Assembly (NCBI GenBank): GCA_031292515.1
Contig: JARLGZ010000054.1
Span: forward strand, 62,001 to 126,000
Direction: 5' to 3'
From: Puia sp.
GTDB lineage: Bacteria > Bacteroidota > Bacteroidia > Chitinophagales > Chitinophagaceae
DNA length: 64,000 nt
The notes below the pieces were generated by a model, which saw only the letters and a list, made by a program, of their open reading frames with translations, had not been told where the DNA came from and ran no database searches. This document shows, piece by piece, positions 24,326 through 33,987 of the stretch (position 1 is its first letter; every line of letters begins with the position of its first letter). The position numbers were made by a program, and so were the translations under genes.

Positions 24326-25459
24326 ATGAAAAAGCTTCTTACGATACTGGCGTTTTTACCCCTGTTAGCCGTTGCGCAGGGGACAGGTGCGAAGGGAACC
24401 GCGAAGACGGTCACGAAAACGACCGGACCGGGATTCGTTGTTGACGGCTCGGTCAAAGGTCTCGCCGAAGGTTCCAGGGTATTCCTCACCGATGCGAACA
24501 ATCCTTCGGACACCCTCGCAAAAGGATTTGTCAGAGCAGGGAAATTTGTGCTGAAAGGACATGTAAAAGAGCCGAACCTCTATGAAATAAACTTTGGGAG
24601 TGCGAAGAAGAAGTCTCCCTTATTCCTGGGCAATGACCCCGTCACCATCACCGGGTCGGTCGAAGACCTCAAGGGCCTGAGCGTCACGGGTTCCCCCTCA
24701 AACGACGACTTCGTAACGTTTCAGCAGACTTTCAACCCGTATTTTGCCAAACTGAATGCATTGGGCCAGATGGCCAACTCCCCCGATGGCGCCAAGAAAG
24801 GCGATTCCATCTCCCGCGTTTATAAAGGCGTCGTCGATACGATAGAAACCGCCCTGGACCAGTTCATCCAGGACAAGCGGTCTTCCTACGTTTCTCCCTT
24901 CGTAATGATCGTGCTGGCCCAGTTAAACGACGACCCGATGCGGCAGGAAAAGAGATTTGGAGCGCTGGCGCCCGAAATTCAGGCCAGCTTCTATGGTCAG
25001 TACCTGCAGAAACAGATTGCCGAGGCCAAGATAGGCGCGATCGGTACGCCTGCGATCGATTTTAGCCAGAACGATACGGCGGGCAGACCCGTCGCTCTCT
25101 CTTCTTACAAAGGGAAATATGTACTCGTCGACTTCTGGGCCAGCTGGTGCGGTCCCTGCCGGATGGAGAACCCCAATGTGCTCGCCACCTTCAACAAATT
25201 CAAGAACAAAAATTTCACCGTGCTCGGGGTGTCATTGGACAAGGCCCGGGACCCCTGGCTGAAGGCTATCAAGGATGATCAACTGGCCTGGACCCAGGTC
25301 AGCGATCTCAAATTCTGGTACAATGAGGTCGCGGTGAAATATCATATCCAGAGCATTCCCCAGAATTTCCTCATCGATCCGGATGGGAAAATAGTCGGAA
25401 GAAACCTTCGCGGTTCCGAGCTCCAATCGAAGCTCTGCGAATTATTGGGTTGCAACTAA
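24326..25459 (+). CDS. Exported TlpA-family thioredoxin with DUF4369-like N-terminal domain
   Basis: 377 residues. Signal peptide (MKKLLTILAFLPLLAVAQG), then a DUF4369-like beta-rich domain (about 35-130; VDGSVKGLAEGSRVFLTD, GKFVLKGHV), a helical linker, and a C-terminal thioredoxin fold. The fold starts IGTPAIDFSQNDTAGRPVALSSYKGKYVLVDFWASWCGPC (active-site CGPC near residue 275) and has the cis-Pro in SIPQNFLIDPDG. Such proteins reduce periplasmic disulfides in Bacteroidota. Located after the his genes but with no functional link seen. Confidence 0.88.
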   Translation: MKKLLTILAFLPLLAVAQGTGAKGTAKTVTKTTGPGFVVDGSVKGLAEGSRVFLTDANNPSDTLAKGFVRAGKFVLKGHVKEPNLYEINFGSAKKKSPLFLGNDPVTITGSVEDLKGLSVTGSPSNDDFVTFQQTFNPYFAKLNALGQMANSPDGAKKGDSISRVYKGVVDTIETALDQFIQDKRSSYVSPFVMIVLAQLNDDPMRQEKRFGALAPEIQASFYGQYLQKQIAEAKIGAIGTPAIDFSQNDTAGRPVALSSYKGKYVLVDFWASWCGPCRMENPNVLATFNKFKNKNFTVLGVSLDKARDPWLKAIKDDQLAWTQVSDLKFWYNEVAVKYHIQSIPQNFLIDPDGKIVGRNLRGSELQSKLCELLGCN

Positions 25460-25504
25460 CCTGGATACCACTTTACTGATTTATCCGGATATCAGTGCCG
25501 GATA

Positions 25505-26593
25505 TCAATGACTAAATTTGGTGGATTCCCGTTCGATTAATTTTCCGGCAAGACTCACCGTTGTTGGGATATGATTATTTTTTTTGATGCGTCTCATCGC
25601 CAATTCAAGACTGATACTTGCCATTTCTTCGCAAGGCTGCAGATAAGTCGTAAGCGGATACTTAAGGTATTGAGAATACTTCATATCGTCACAACCACAG
25701 ATTAAACAGTCTGAGGTGGGCTTTATATTGATTTTTTCCAGTGAAGAAAGCAGCTCTGCAGCGGTGGAATCATTGGCGCATATGATGCCGGTCTTACCCG
25801 TTTCGATCTTCATTGTCTTTATGAAATCGATGTCTAAAGGATCTCCGCAAAATATGTTCTCATCTGTAAATTTTAGGTGATTGCTCAATACCTTATCTCT
25901 TACGCCGGATAAACGCAGGTCTACCGAATTTGCCGAATTTGGCCGATAGAAAAAATGAATCATCTCGCAGCCTTTGCCGATGAGGTGCTGCGCCATGACC
26001 CCACCCGCAAGAAAATTATCTAACCAGATTATATCATAGCCATCGGCTTCAGGTTGATTTTTTAAACCCCGGTCTATTAAAACAAGGGGGATACGGGCGC
26101 CAATTATTTTGTTGAATATCCTCAGGTTTATTTCATCCGCATCAGGCAACCGCTCAAGTGGGGAAAACAGGATCGCATCGACTTTTTGTGACAGGTAGTT
26201 TTCGCAATCCTGCTCGATCTGCGATTTTCTGATCTCCGCATTACTGGCCGTAGCGCCCTCCCACAAATAATTTATCTCACTTTTCCTTGATGATTTCAAT
26301 AACTGGTCATTGATGACTATAAAAATTTCCGATTCGCCGGAGCTTGGCAATAATAGCCCGATTGTATAGGTCGATTTGGCATTATTGTAAATGACCTGCG
26401 ATCCATACCCCCTTGTTTTCTTGATGTATCCGTTGTCTTGCAATTGGTTATATACTTTTGCAATGGTGGGACGCGATACGGAATATTGCTTTGCAAGCGC
26501 CTCTTCGGAAGGCAGCAATGTTCCGTTTTTGTAGACACCCTTAAGAATGCCTTCCTGTAAGGATTCAAATATACCAGACTGTTTGCTACGCAA
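25505..26593 (-). CDS. GntR-type repressor with LacI-like sugar-binding domain, TTG start
   Basis: 362 residues. The N-terminal GntR winged helix (about 1-70) has GVYKNGTLLPSEEALAKQYSVSRPTIAKVYNQL and YIKKTRGYGSQV. The C-terminal periplasmic-binding-protein-like sensor (about 78-362) has TYTIGLLLP, VDAILFSPL, IPLVLIDRG, GGVMAQHLIGKG, GIICANDSTAAELL and PLTTYLQPCEEM. No ATG fits; TTG at 26593 precedes the first helix. It is divergent from the fructan-hydrolase genes and shares an inverted motif with their promoter, so it probably represses them and itself until a fructose-containing sugar binds. Confidence 0.85.
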   Translation of the reverse strand: MRSKQSGIFESLQEGILKGVYKNGTLLPSEEALAKQYSVSRPTIAKVYNQLQDNGYIKKTRGYGSQVIYNNAKSTYTIGLLLPSSGESEIFIVINDQLLKSSRKSEINYLWEGATASNAEIRKSQIEQDCENYLSQKVDAILFSPLERLPDADEINLRIFNKIIGARIPLVLIDRGLKNQPEADGYDIIWLDNFLAGGVMAQHLIGKGCEMIHFFYRPNSANSVDLRLSGVRDKVLSNHLKFTDENIFCGDPLDIDFIKTMKIETGKTGIICANDSTAAELLSSLEKINIKPTSDCLICGCDDMKYSQYLKYPLTTYLQPCEEMASISLELAMRRIKKNNHIPTTVSLAGKLIERESTKFSH

Positions 26594-26671
26594 TGGTTGT
26601 AAGCTTTTGTCCTTATAAAAAGATTAGACTGCCTTTTCGCTCCGCTCCTTAAGGCAATATAAATGTAAAGA

Positions 26672-26681
26672 TAATGTAAAC
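26672..26681 (-). promoter_or_regulatory. Candidate GntR operator near its own gene (TAATGTAAAC)
   Basis: TAATGTAAAC on the plus strand is the exact reverse complement of GTTTACATTA at 26860-26869. A second AATGTAAA copy lies at 26662. It is placed about 80 bases before the regulator start. Confidence 0.45.
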
Positions 26682-26830
26682 TTTTTGTCAATTTATAAAG
26701 ATTGGTTTGGATTTCTTCAACAAGCTGATAATTAGCTTGTTTTTCGATGAGTACGATTTTTAAATAAAATATTTTAGCTGTGTTTTTATCTTTTATCATA
26801 TTTAATGCCCACTATTGTTATCTAAATTTT

Positions 26831-26869
26831 TATATTTGGAAATGTAATGATAAATTTATGTTTACATTA
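26831..26869 (+). promoter_or_regulatory. Promoter and candidate operator of the GH32 operon
   Basis: TATATTTG (26831-26838) matches the -7 box. The operator-like GTTTACATTA (26860-26869) lies just after the expected transcription start, with AATGTAA at 26841 as a second half-site. A convincing -33 TTTG is not seen. Confidence 0.45.
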
Positions 26870-26895
26870 ATTACTCCTTTCTAAACCTGGTATTG

Positions 26896-29091
26896 ATGCG
26901 GAAGCCCATATGTTATTTAGCTGCTTTTTTGTTTTTGTTTACGTCTTTCTTATTGTTTACGTCCTGCAGCAAGCCGGGAGTATTGCGGGATGCTGTCGCA
27001 GCGTGGCCCTTTTCCGACTTAAACGATCAGGCCGGCTTGAACTCCCAATTGCGGCAGCAAGGCGCGGTACAATTCGTTGATCTGACAGGTGATGAAAAGC
27101 GTGCTTCAGAAAATGACGGCGGCGACGGAAAAGCTGTGTATCTGGACGGTTCTTCCTGGTTTTCCGCAGGCCAGGGAGCAAATGGAGAGCTTAATATAAC
27201 CGGCAAAGGGATTACCCTGTTCGTTAGAATGAAGGCGGATACCATAAAGGAATATTCACCCCTGCTGACCAAATCGGGTAACGATCAAAATATGGCCTAC
27301 AGCATAGCCCTGCATAAAGAGGAAGGGGACGTATACATTGAGGCGATGCTGGGAAGTGATGATATTGGCGGCGCGCACCTTTTAAAGTACAGGGTACCAA
27401 AAGAAGAATGGTTAAAATGGCATGATATATTGTTTCGCTTCAATGGCAAAATCTCGGAACTGTATATAGACGGCGTTCTACGGGACAATGAGGTTACGGT
27501 AGGCGAGACCAGGGATTGGAATCATCAGCCCGTATTGATTGGCGCTCAGTATAAGCTGCCTTATACATCCGGCGACAGTGCTAAAAATAGTATCGAATCC
27601 ACCTTTAAAGGATGGATCGATTGTGTGGCCATCTGGAATCAATACGTAACGGATGACAAGGTCGCCTCCCTGTCGGGTGCAACGCAATTAAAAAATGACG
27701 GATTACCGGAATATTATAAAGAGAAATACAGGCCGCAGTTCCACTTCACAGCACGGAAAAACTGGTTAAACGATCCCAATGGCCTGGTTTATTACAATGG
27801 AACTTATCACTTATTCTTTCAGTACATGCCTCCCCACCGGCATGGCGCCTACAAAGATTGGGGACATGCGATCAGTAAGGACCTGGTCCACTGGGAACAG
27901 GTCCCGCAGCATATAACCCCCCATAAGGTCTGGGGCGGATGCTGGTCCGGATCCGCGATAGTAGACCTAAACAATGCCTCTCGTTTTCAAACCGGATCCG
28001 AAAAACCAATTATCGCCTTCATTACAAATGGCGGTAGCCCGGACGATGGATTTGGCCCCAAGTGCACCCAATGCATAGCCTATAGCACGGATGGCGGAGA
28101 AACATTTACCTACTACGACCAAAATCCGGTCATCAAAAATATAAACGGCTCCAACCGCGATCCGAAAGTAGTTTGGGATCCCAAAAGCAGGAAGTTTATC
28201 CTATCGCTTTATATGGATAAGGATAATGATTACGGATTGTTCTCATCCGCCGATTGCAAGAATTGGGAATATTTATCGACGGTTTCACTCAAAGGGGTGA
28301 CTGAATGCCCGGGTTTTCAACCATTGCCGGTCGACGGGGACACCAGTAAAATGAAATGGTTGCTTTTCGGAGCAAACGGTCATTATGTCGTCGGATCGTT
28401 TAATGGTAAAACCTTTACACCCGAAACCGATGTGCAGACCATCGACTACGGTAAAAATTTCTACGCAGCGCAAACCTGGAATAATTCCCCCGATGGTAGA
28501 TGTATCCATATAGCCTGGATGCCCACGAAGCCTTATCCCGGTATGCCGTTCGAACAGCAAATGACTTTCCCCACCGAGTTAAGCCTACAGACGACCCCGG
28601 CGGGCATACGTGTCTTCAGGACGCCGGTCAAAGAGATCAGCAACCTTTACGACAAGGAAGTGAAATGGCAGAAGACCCTTACCAGCCAGTCGGAAAATCC
28701 GCTGAAAGACCTAACAAATGATCTGTACGATATTAGCCTGGAGGTGGATGTCCGGAAAGCCGCATCCTTTAATATAATGGTAAGGGGAGCCACCATTCAT
28801 TACGATGCTGTCAGGCAGATGATTTCCTTCGGCGGCCCCACCGTAGACAGTGCAAAGACCAGCCGGTCGATTAACCTGGGCGAAGCCCCCTTGCGGTTGG
28901 CCAATGGAAAGGTTAAATTGCGGATATTGGTGGACAGAACTACGGTAGAAATATATGGCAACGATGGACAGGTGGTGCTTTCTTCCTGCTTTATGCCCGA
29001 AGAAGCGATGTCGTATGCCCTCACTACCGATGGGGAAATAAATGCCGTCGCCCGGATTCACTCTTTAAAATCTGCCTGGGGAGGCCATTGA
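26896..29091 (+). CDS. Lipoprotein GH32 fructan hydrolase (levanase/inulinase type) with LamG-like domain
   Basis: 731 residues. Lipoprotein signal (LLFTSCSK). A LamG-like jelly-roll domain (about 55-260) has the AVYLDGSSWFSAG and WIDCVAIWNQYVTDDKVASL signatures. The GH32 five-bladed propeller follows with all three catalytic motifs: WLNDPNG (nucleophile Asp near 292), RDPKVVWD (near 420) and ECPGF (acid/base Glu near 469). A C-terminal beta-sandwich (VDRTTVEIYGNDGQVVLSS) completes the enzyme. It cleaves beta-fructosyl bonds, most likely levan or inulin, at the cell surface. Divergent from the GntR regulator. Confidence 0.92.
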   Translation: MRKPICYLAAFLFLFTSFLLFTSCSKPGVLRDAVAAWPFSDLNDQAGLNSQLRQQGAVQFVDLTGDEKRASENDGGDGKAVYLDGSSWFSAGQGANGELNITGKGITLFVRMKADTIKEYSPLLTKSGNDQNMAYSIALHKEEGDVYIEAMLGSDDIGGAHLLKYRVPKEEWLKWHDILFRFNGKISELYIDGVLRDNEVTVGETRDWNHQPVLIGAQYKLPYTSGDSAKNSIESTFKGWIDCVAIWNQYVTDDKVASLSGATQLKNDGLPEYYKEKYRPQFHFTARKNWLNDPNGLVYYNGTYHLFFQYMPPHRHGAYKDWGHAISKDLVHWEQVPQHITPHKVWGGCWSGSAIVDLNNASRFQTGSEKPIIAFITNGGSPDDGFGPKCTQCIAYSTDGGETFTYYDQNPVIKNINGSNRDPKVVWDPKSRKFILSLYMDKDNDYGLFSSADCKNWEYLSTVSLKGVTECPGFQPLPVDGDTSKMKWLLFGANGHYVVGSFNGKTFTPETDVQTIDYGKNFYAAQTWNNSPDGRCIHIAWMPTKPYPGMPFEQQMTFPTELSLQTTPAGIRVFRTPVKEISNLYDKEVKWQKTLTSQSENPLKDLTNDLYDISLEVDVRKAASFNIMVRGATIHYDAVRQMISFGGPTVDSAKTSRSINLGEAPLRLANGKVKLRILVDRTTVEIYGNDGQVVLSSCFMPEEAMSYALTTDGEINAVARIHSLKSAWGGH

Positions 29092-29194
29092 GAAGCATGT
29101 TCCTGAAGTCTGCCAGTATATTTGTTTGAGACTGCCTGCAGTTGTCTGAGACTGCCAGTATTTGTCTGTTTTTAAAATCACTAAACCGCCGGAA
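29092..29194 (+). repeat. GTCTGAGACTGCCAGTATTT direct repeats between the two hydrolase genes
   Basis: Units AAGTCTGCCAGTATATTTGT, TTGAGACTGCCTGCAGTTGT and CTGAGACTGCCAGTATTTGT are imperfect copies of one 20-base unit. They start shortly after the GH32 stop codon. Confidence 0.6.
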
Positions 29195-31288
29195 ATGAAA
29201 TCGATGTTCGTGCCTGTATTAGCCTGCCTTTTTGCTTTTCAATGGGGGATTGCACAGTCCGGTCCCGGACCTGCCGGACCAGCCGCTACTGCCGCTAAAA
29301 TGAAACTATTAAGTCCCTATTTTCTATTTAAGGCAAAAAACGCTCCCCAAAGCATCCTGAACAAGGATACCTCCAAAGCCAGTTTCCCTGGCGGAGAAAA
29401 AAGAGAAGATGGCTTCACGATAAGGATGTTGGTAAATTTTCGGGAATTTACCCGGGAGCAAACGATTTTGGAAATGCCGGGCATTCTGTCGGTAAAGCTT
29501 AAACAAGCAGATCCTGCCGTCCGGGACAGGCAAAATTACCCCGCTTTTGCCCTGCCTGATGGTCGCGTTCCTGTTTTGGAAGCGGGCATCACATTGACTG
29601 CCCCCGTTGAGAAGCCTTTCAAACGGGAAATGGATATTGGGTTTCCCCTTGCCGGGCTGACACACCCATGGGGCGAACATGAAGTGATTTTGAATTTTAC
29701 GGGTAGCCGGTGGACGATGTATGTAGATAACCAGGTGATGGATAATGATTTTGCCATTGGGTATCCCCAATGGAGGGACGAAAATGACTGGCAGATCAAT
29801 TCCGCTTATGTAAGCCAGGCCACCCTGTCTTTCCCGGCAGTTGTCGCGGAAAGAGATACCTCAAAGAACAATAACCTGGCCCCCGATGTGCAATACTGGA
29901 CTCCCCGCGGACATAATGCGTGGGTAGGGGATGTTGCCACCCTTTATTACCAGGGACGCTACCACGTTTTTTATCTCTTTGACAGAAGGCATCACAACAG
30001 CAAATTTGGCGTGGGCGGACATTATTTCGAGCATTTCTCCACCACCGATTTTAAAACATGGACGGAACACGAAGCCGCCGTGCCGATAGAAGAGCAATGG
30101 GAAACCATCGGGACAGGCACCCCTTTCGTATTCGACGGCAAACTGTGTATTGCTTACGGGTTGCATACCTCGCGTATTTATCCGAACGAAATGACGATGA
30201 GCTCCCAACAAAAAAATTACTATGAACAGCATGGGAAAACCGGCGCCTTCCCATTCGATCTCGCCAAAGGGTATCCTTCCGGGGCAAGCTATTCTGTCAG
30301 CCGGAACGGTATCGATGAGTTTAAAAAATCGAAACAACTGTTTCATTTTTGCGAAAACCCGAGCGTTTACATCGATCCCGAAGGGAAATTAAAAATGATT
30401 GCCAACTTCGGGGCGAAAGGAATATGGACATCAGAAACCCTGGACAGCAATTGGCGCAGCCTCGATCCCGATTTCCCCCCTGGCGGCGACTGTACGTTTT
30501 ATTTCCGTTGGGGAAAATTCGACTATATTATCGGGGGATTTGTGCAGCTGTATAGCAAGCCTGTCGGTGCCGGCGACAGCGGTTGGATCGACATGGTCAA
30601 AGAAGGGCGTGATTTCTACGACGGTATCAATGTGCCCGCTATCACAAAGATCAAAGATGGAAGGTTTTTAATGGCCGGGTGGTTTCCTATCCGTAATGGC
30701 TGGGGAGGGCCCCTGGTGATACATGAGCTGATCCAATATCCGGATGGAAGGATCCGCACCAAATGGATGAAAGAACTGATACCCGATACCAGGGATACTG
30801 TACTCCTGGCTAAACGAATCGACAAAACAGTTTCCTTTCCCGTTAAAGACCGCTCTTTTATCCTCAGTTTCGATGTCTATCCAAAAAAGAGTAAACCCGG
30901 GAAACTGGCCGTGTCCTTTTTATCCTCCGGGAAGAACGAATACGATAACGCTTGTGAATTCCAGATCAGACCGGGCGAATTGACCGCTCAATACGGCGCC
31001 GCATCGAAGGATTCGTTCTCCGCCCCGGAACTATCATTGAGACAAGGAGGGGCGCCACAAAGCGTTCGGAATTATGCCGTTGAAAATCTAACAGGGATCA
31101 ATAAGCCATTTCAGGTCAGGATACTGGTAAAAAGCACTCCCAAACTGGGGGGATCCATTTTCGATACGGAAATAGCAGGCCAAAATACCATGATCTCCTA
31201 TAGGCAGGATCTTATTGTTGAAAACATATCGTTTAACCTGCAGGAAACTGATATACGCAATATTAAAATCATGAAAGTCGAAGAGTGA
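29195..31288 (+). CDS. Exported five-bladed propeller hydrolase related to GH32/GH43
   Basis: 697 residues. Signal peptide (MKSMFVPVLACLFAFQWGIAQS), a beta-sandwich region (to about 215), then a propeller-like domain: HNAWVGDVATLYYQGRYHVFYLFD, FSTTDFKTWTEH, GTGTPFVFDGKLCIAYGLH, FCENPSVYIDPEGKLKMI and FLMAGWFPIRNGWGG. The layout is that of GH32-like enzymes, but WLNDPNG is replaced by AWVGDV and no standard RDP motif is seen, so the catalytic set differs. Start at ATG 29195. Together with the GH32 gene upstream it forms a two-gene fructan locus without SusC/D. Confidence 0.65.
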   Translation: MKSMFVPVLACLFAFQWGIAQSGPGPAGPAATAAKMKLLSPYFLFKAKNAPQSILNKDTSKASFPGGEKREDGFTIRMLVNFREFTREQTILEMPGILSVKLKQADPAVRDRQNYPAFALPDGRVPVLEAGITLTAPVEKPFKREMDIGFPLAGLTHPWGEHEVILNFTGSRWTMYVDNQVMDNDFAIGYPQWRDENDWQINSAYVSQATLSFPAVVAERDTSKNNNLAPDVQYWTPRGHNAWVGDVATLYYQGRYHVFYLFDRRHHNSKFGVGGHYFEHFSTTDFKTWTEHEAAVPIEEQWETIGTGTPFVFDGKLCIAYGLHTSRIYPNEMTMSSQQKNYYEQHGKTGAFPFDLAKGYPSGASYSVSRNGIDEFKKSKQLFHFCENPSVYIDPEGKLKMIANFGAKGIWTSETLDSNWRSLDPDFPPGGDCTFYFRWGKFDYIIGGFVQLYSKPVGAGDSGWIDMVKEGRDFYDGINVPAITKIKDGRFLMAGWFPIRNGWGGPLVIHELIQYPDGRIRTKWMKELIPDTRDTVLLAKRIDKTVSFPVKDRSFILSFDVYPKKSKPGKLAVSFLSSGKNEYDNACEFQIRPGELTAQYGAASKDSFSAPELSLRQGGAPQSVRNYAVENLTGINKPFQVRILVKSTPKLGGSIFDTEIAGQNTMISYRQDLIVENISFNLQETDIRNIKIMKVEE

Positions 31289-31341
31289 TCGGGTGATCTT
31301 CATCTGAAAATACCCGATCGTATCGTCAACCCGGTTTGTTC

Positions 31342-33816
31342 TTATTCCGTCCGCAGTGCGTTGATCGGGTTGGCCACCGCAGCCTTTAGGGCTTGTATGC
31401 TGACGGTTACCAACGCGATGCCGATGGCTGCGATACCCGCCAGGATGATCATCCATACGCTGAATGAGATCCGGTAACTATAATCCTGCAACCACCTGTG
31501 CATAAAATACCAGGCAATGGGAGAAGCGATCAGGATCGCCAGTGCGACCAATGCAAGGATGTCCCTCGTCAGAGTCGCCACGATATTGCCGATGCCCGCA
31601 CCCAATACTTTGCGAATGGCGATCTCTTTGCGACGTTGCTGGGCCGTAAAAGCCGCCAGACCGAATAATCCCATGCAGGAAATAAAAATGGCGATCGCCA
31701 TGGCTGTTCTCATGATTTGCGCGGTCTTTTGTTCCTTGTCATAAAATTTGGCGATCGTCTCGTCGAAGAAGCGGTATTCAAATTTCTCGTTCGGATAGAC
31801 CTGCTTCCATTGGTTTTTAATCGCCGCCAGGGCCGCTTCAAAATGATCTATTCCTTTGCCGGATGAAGCGAGCTTTACATTGATGACGCGGGAGTTTCCG
31901 TTGGAAGCGCTCATAAAGACCGGGGTAATCGCCTCATGGAGAGATTGCGTATGGAAATCCGCCAGCACGCCCACGATCGGCCCGCTCTTCTCGAAACGGG
32001 TATCCGACATGGCCGGTTTCAGCAACTGTCCCACCGCGTCCGTTGGCTTTTTGAAACCCAGGGCCTTTGCGGCGGTCTCGTTGACGAGGAATTCTTTGAT
32101 GGTATCGCTTTTTTCGAGGTTTCGTCCCGCGACCAGTTTCAAATCGAAGAGGGAAACGAAATTTTCATCGAAGATCTCCATCTGCGATCGTATCTCCTTG
32201 CTGCCGGTCGCCGGGCAACTAAGGAAGGTACGGGAATGATCCTTATCGGCGGGGGTACCCATACTGACGCTTACGAAACTTACTTCCGGTAACTGCCTGA
32301 TCTTTTCGGCCAGCAGGTCTTTTTTCTCCGGGCCATAATTCCAGCCTGTCCGGATAGTCAGGATGGCGTCGTAGTTGAAGCCCATGTCCTTGTTGAGCAT
32401 ATAGTGGATCTGCCGACCGATCACCAGGGTAGAGATGATCAGCACGAGCGAGATGGTGAATTGAAAAACGATCAGGGATTTGCGCAGATAGCTTTTCCGG
32501 TTCAATGGCTGGGTGCCCGTTCCCTTTAAGCTGAGGGCCGGCGAGAAAGCCGAGAGTACCCGGGCGGGATAGAAGCCGGCTAACAGGGAAGTGACGATCG
32601 TGACTCCTGCCAGAAAGATCCAGACGCCCCGGGAAGACAGGTTCAGGGTTACGCCGGGAGGTATATAATCATGAAAGGCGCCGAGCGTCGGCCGGGTGAT
32701 CAGCAGCGACAGCAATACGGCAAAGAGGGTTAGTATCAGGGTCTCGCTTAAGAACTGGATAACCAGGCTGCCGCGGCTGCTGCCCAATACCTTCCGGATC
32801 CCGGTCTCCTTTGCTCGCTGCATGGATTGTGCCGTGGACAGATTGACAAAATTGATGGCGGCAATCAACAGGATGAAAACGGCGATCCCCATCAGCCCGT
32901 AAAGCGTCGGTAAATGCGCGTGTCGGGAATACGTGTCATCGTAGGCTGCATTGAAATGGATATCGGAAAACGGTTGCAGGCCGATACTGACCTTTGCATC
33001 ATGGCCCAGCTTCAGATGCTCTTTTACAAGGGGCTCGATTTGTGCGACGATCCGCGATGGCGCTACGCCTTTGGCCAGCTTCACGAATGTCTGGTTGGTC
33101 TGTTGCCACATCTGCCAGTTGTCTTCCCCGCCTTTCAAAAAACTGCTTTTTATAGTCGCCGAAGAGATAATGTCCCGGAAGCCGAAATCGGTATTTTGAT
33201 GCCATGCCTTTACGATACCGGTTACCACCACATGCAGGGAGTCTTCGTAGTCGATCTGCCTGCCCAGGACCTTGTCAAAAGGGATATCCCCGAAATAGCG
33301 CCTTGCCTCCTCATCCGTCAGCACGACCTTGAAAGGTCCGTCGAGGGCAGTAGCCGCATCGCCCGCCAGCCAATGATATTTAAAGACCTCGAAATAGGTG
33401 GGGTCCGCCAGAATGACCGGTGAGACATCTTCCTTCTCTTTTGGCTGCTCGAACCGCCGGGGTTCGGGCGTGCCGTCGGGGATCGTGACCCCGCAATAAT
33501 AATTATGAAAGGCGGCGACTTTTTCGATCCCGCTGAGTCCGTTCCGGATAGCCTCCGTCATCGGGAGGGGAATGGAAGCGTTGGGTGTTTTCTCCCCGGT
33601 ATTTCGCTGGAATTCCGAGACCATCCGGTAGATGCGCTCCTTGTCGGGGTGGAAGCCATCATAGCTCAACTCGAAACTCGTCACCAGGAAGATGATCAGA
33701 CAGGCGCTGATGCCGAGGGCAAGCCCCAGGATATGGATGCTGGTATAAAACTTATGTTTTACCAGGTTGCGCCAGGCGATCCGGAAATAGTTTTTTAGCA
33801 GCAGTGGGTTGGCCAT
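31342..33816 (-). CDS. FtsX/MacB-type ABC permease (stand-alone)
   Basis: 824 residues starting MANPLLLKNYFRIAWRNLVKHKFYT, the usual N-terminus of Bacteroidota permeases of this class. Layout: membrane helix 1 (LGLALGISACLIIFLVTSF), a periplasmic MacB_PCD domain, an FtsX domain (GIAVFILLIAAINFVNLSTAQSMQRAKETGIRKVLGSSRG), a middle helix, a second periplasmic domain, and a second FtsX domain (GLFGLAAFTAQQRRKEIAIRKVLGA). No ATPase gene is adjacent. Family members act in tripartite export or mechanotransmission; the substrate is unknown. Upstream is an ACGAA/TTCGT palindrome. Confidence 0.9.
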   Translation of the reverse strand: MANPLLLKNYFRIAWRNLVKHKFYTSIHILGLALGISACLIIFLVTSFELSYDGFHPDKERIYRMVSEFQRNTGEKTPNASIPLPMTEAIRNGLSGIEKVAAFHNYYCGVTIPDGTPEPRRFEQPKEKEDVSPVILADPTYFEVFKYHWLAGDAATALDGPFKVVLTDEEARRYFGDIPFDKVLGRQIDYEDSLHVVVTGIVKAWHQNTDFGFRDIISSATIKSSFLKGGEDNWQMWQQTNQTFVKLAKGVAPSRIVAQIEPLVKEHLKLGHDAKVSIGLQPFSDIHFNAAYDDTYSRHAHLPTLYGLMGIAVFILLIAAINFVNLSTAQSMQRAKETGIRKVLGSSRGSLVIQFLSETLILTLFAVLLSLLITRPTLGAFHDYIPPGVTLNLSSRGVWIFLAGVTIVTSLLAGFYPARVLSAFSPALSLKGTGTQPLNRKSYLRKSLIVFQFTISLVLIISTLVIGRQIHYMLNKDMGFNYDAILTIRTGWNYGPEKKDLLAEKIRQLPEVSFVSVSMGTPADKDHSRTFLSCPATGSKEIRSQMEIFDENFVSLFDLKLVAGRNLEKSDTIKEFLVNETAAKALGFKKPTDAVGQLLKPAMSDTRFEKSGPIVGVLADFHTQSLHEAITPVFMSASNGNSRVINVKLASSGKGIDHFEAALAAIKNQWKQVYPNEKFEYRFFDETIAKFYDKEQKTAQIMRTAMAIAIFISCMGLFGLAAFTAQQRRKEIAIRKVLGAGIGNIVATLTRDILALVALAILIASPIAWYFMHRWLQDYSYRISFSVWMIILAGIAAIGIALVTVSIQALKAAVANPINALRTE

Positions 33817-33899
33817 GAGATCTTTTTTGGATGTTGCCGAAAAAGCATGCCAGTCGCATAGTAAATTGACATTCAATAAACGGCGCATATTGGCCGTCT

Positions 33900-33913
33900 A
33901 CGAATATGTTCGT
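33900..33913. promoter_or_regulatory. Candidate operator upstream of the FtsX-type permease
   Basis: ACGAATATGTTCGT, an inverted repeat with 5-bp arms, lies 84 bases before the permease ATG. Bacteroidota FtsX-type permeases are often under small repressors, but no regulator gene is adjacent here. Confidence 0.35.
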
Positions 33914-33987
33914 TTGTGATACAGCCACCGTTCGGATTTGATGTCAAAATGACTCGTCCCGCAAAACCGGGTCGTCTGTTGGGGGAG

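Noticed and set aside
25460-25504. CCGGATATC direct repeat between the TlpA and GntR genes as a terminator
   Set aside because: The copies are direct rather than clearly inverted and no T tract follows, so I cannot support a terminator.
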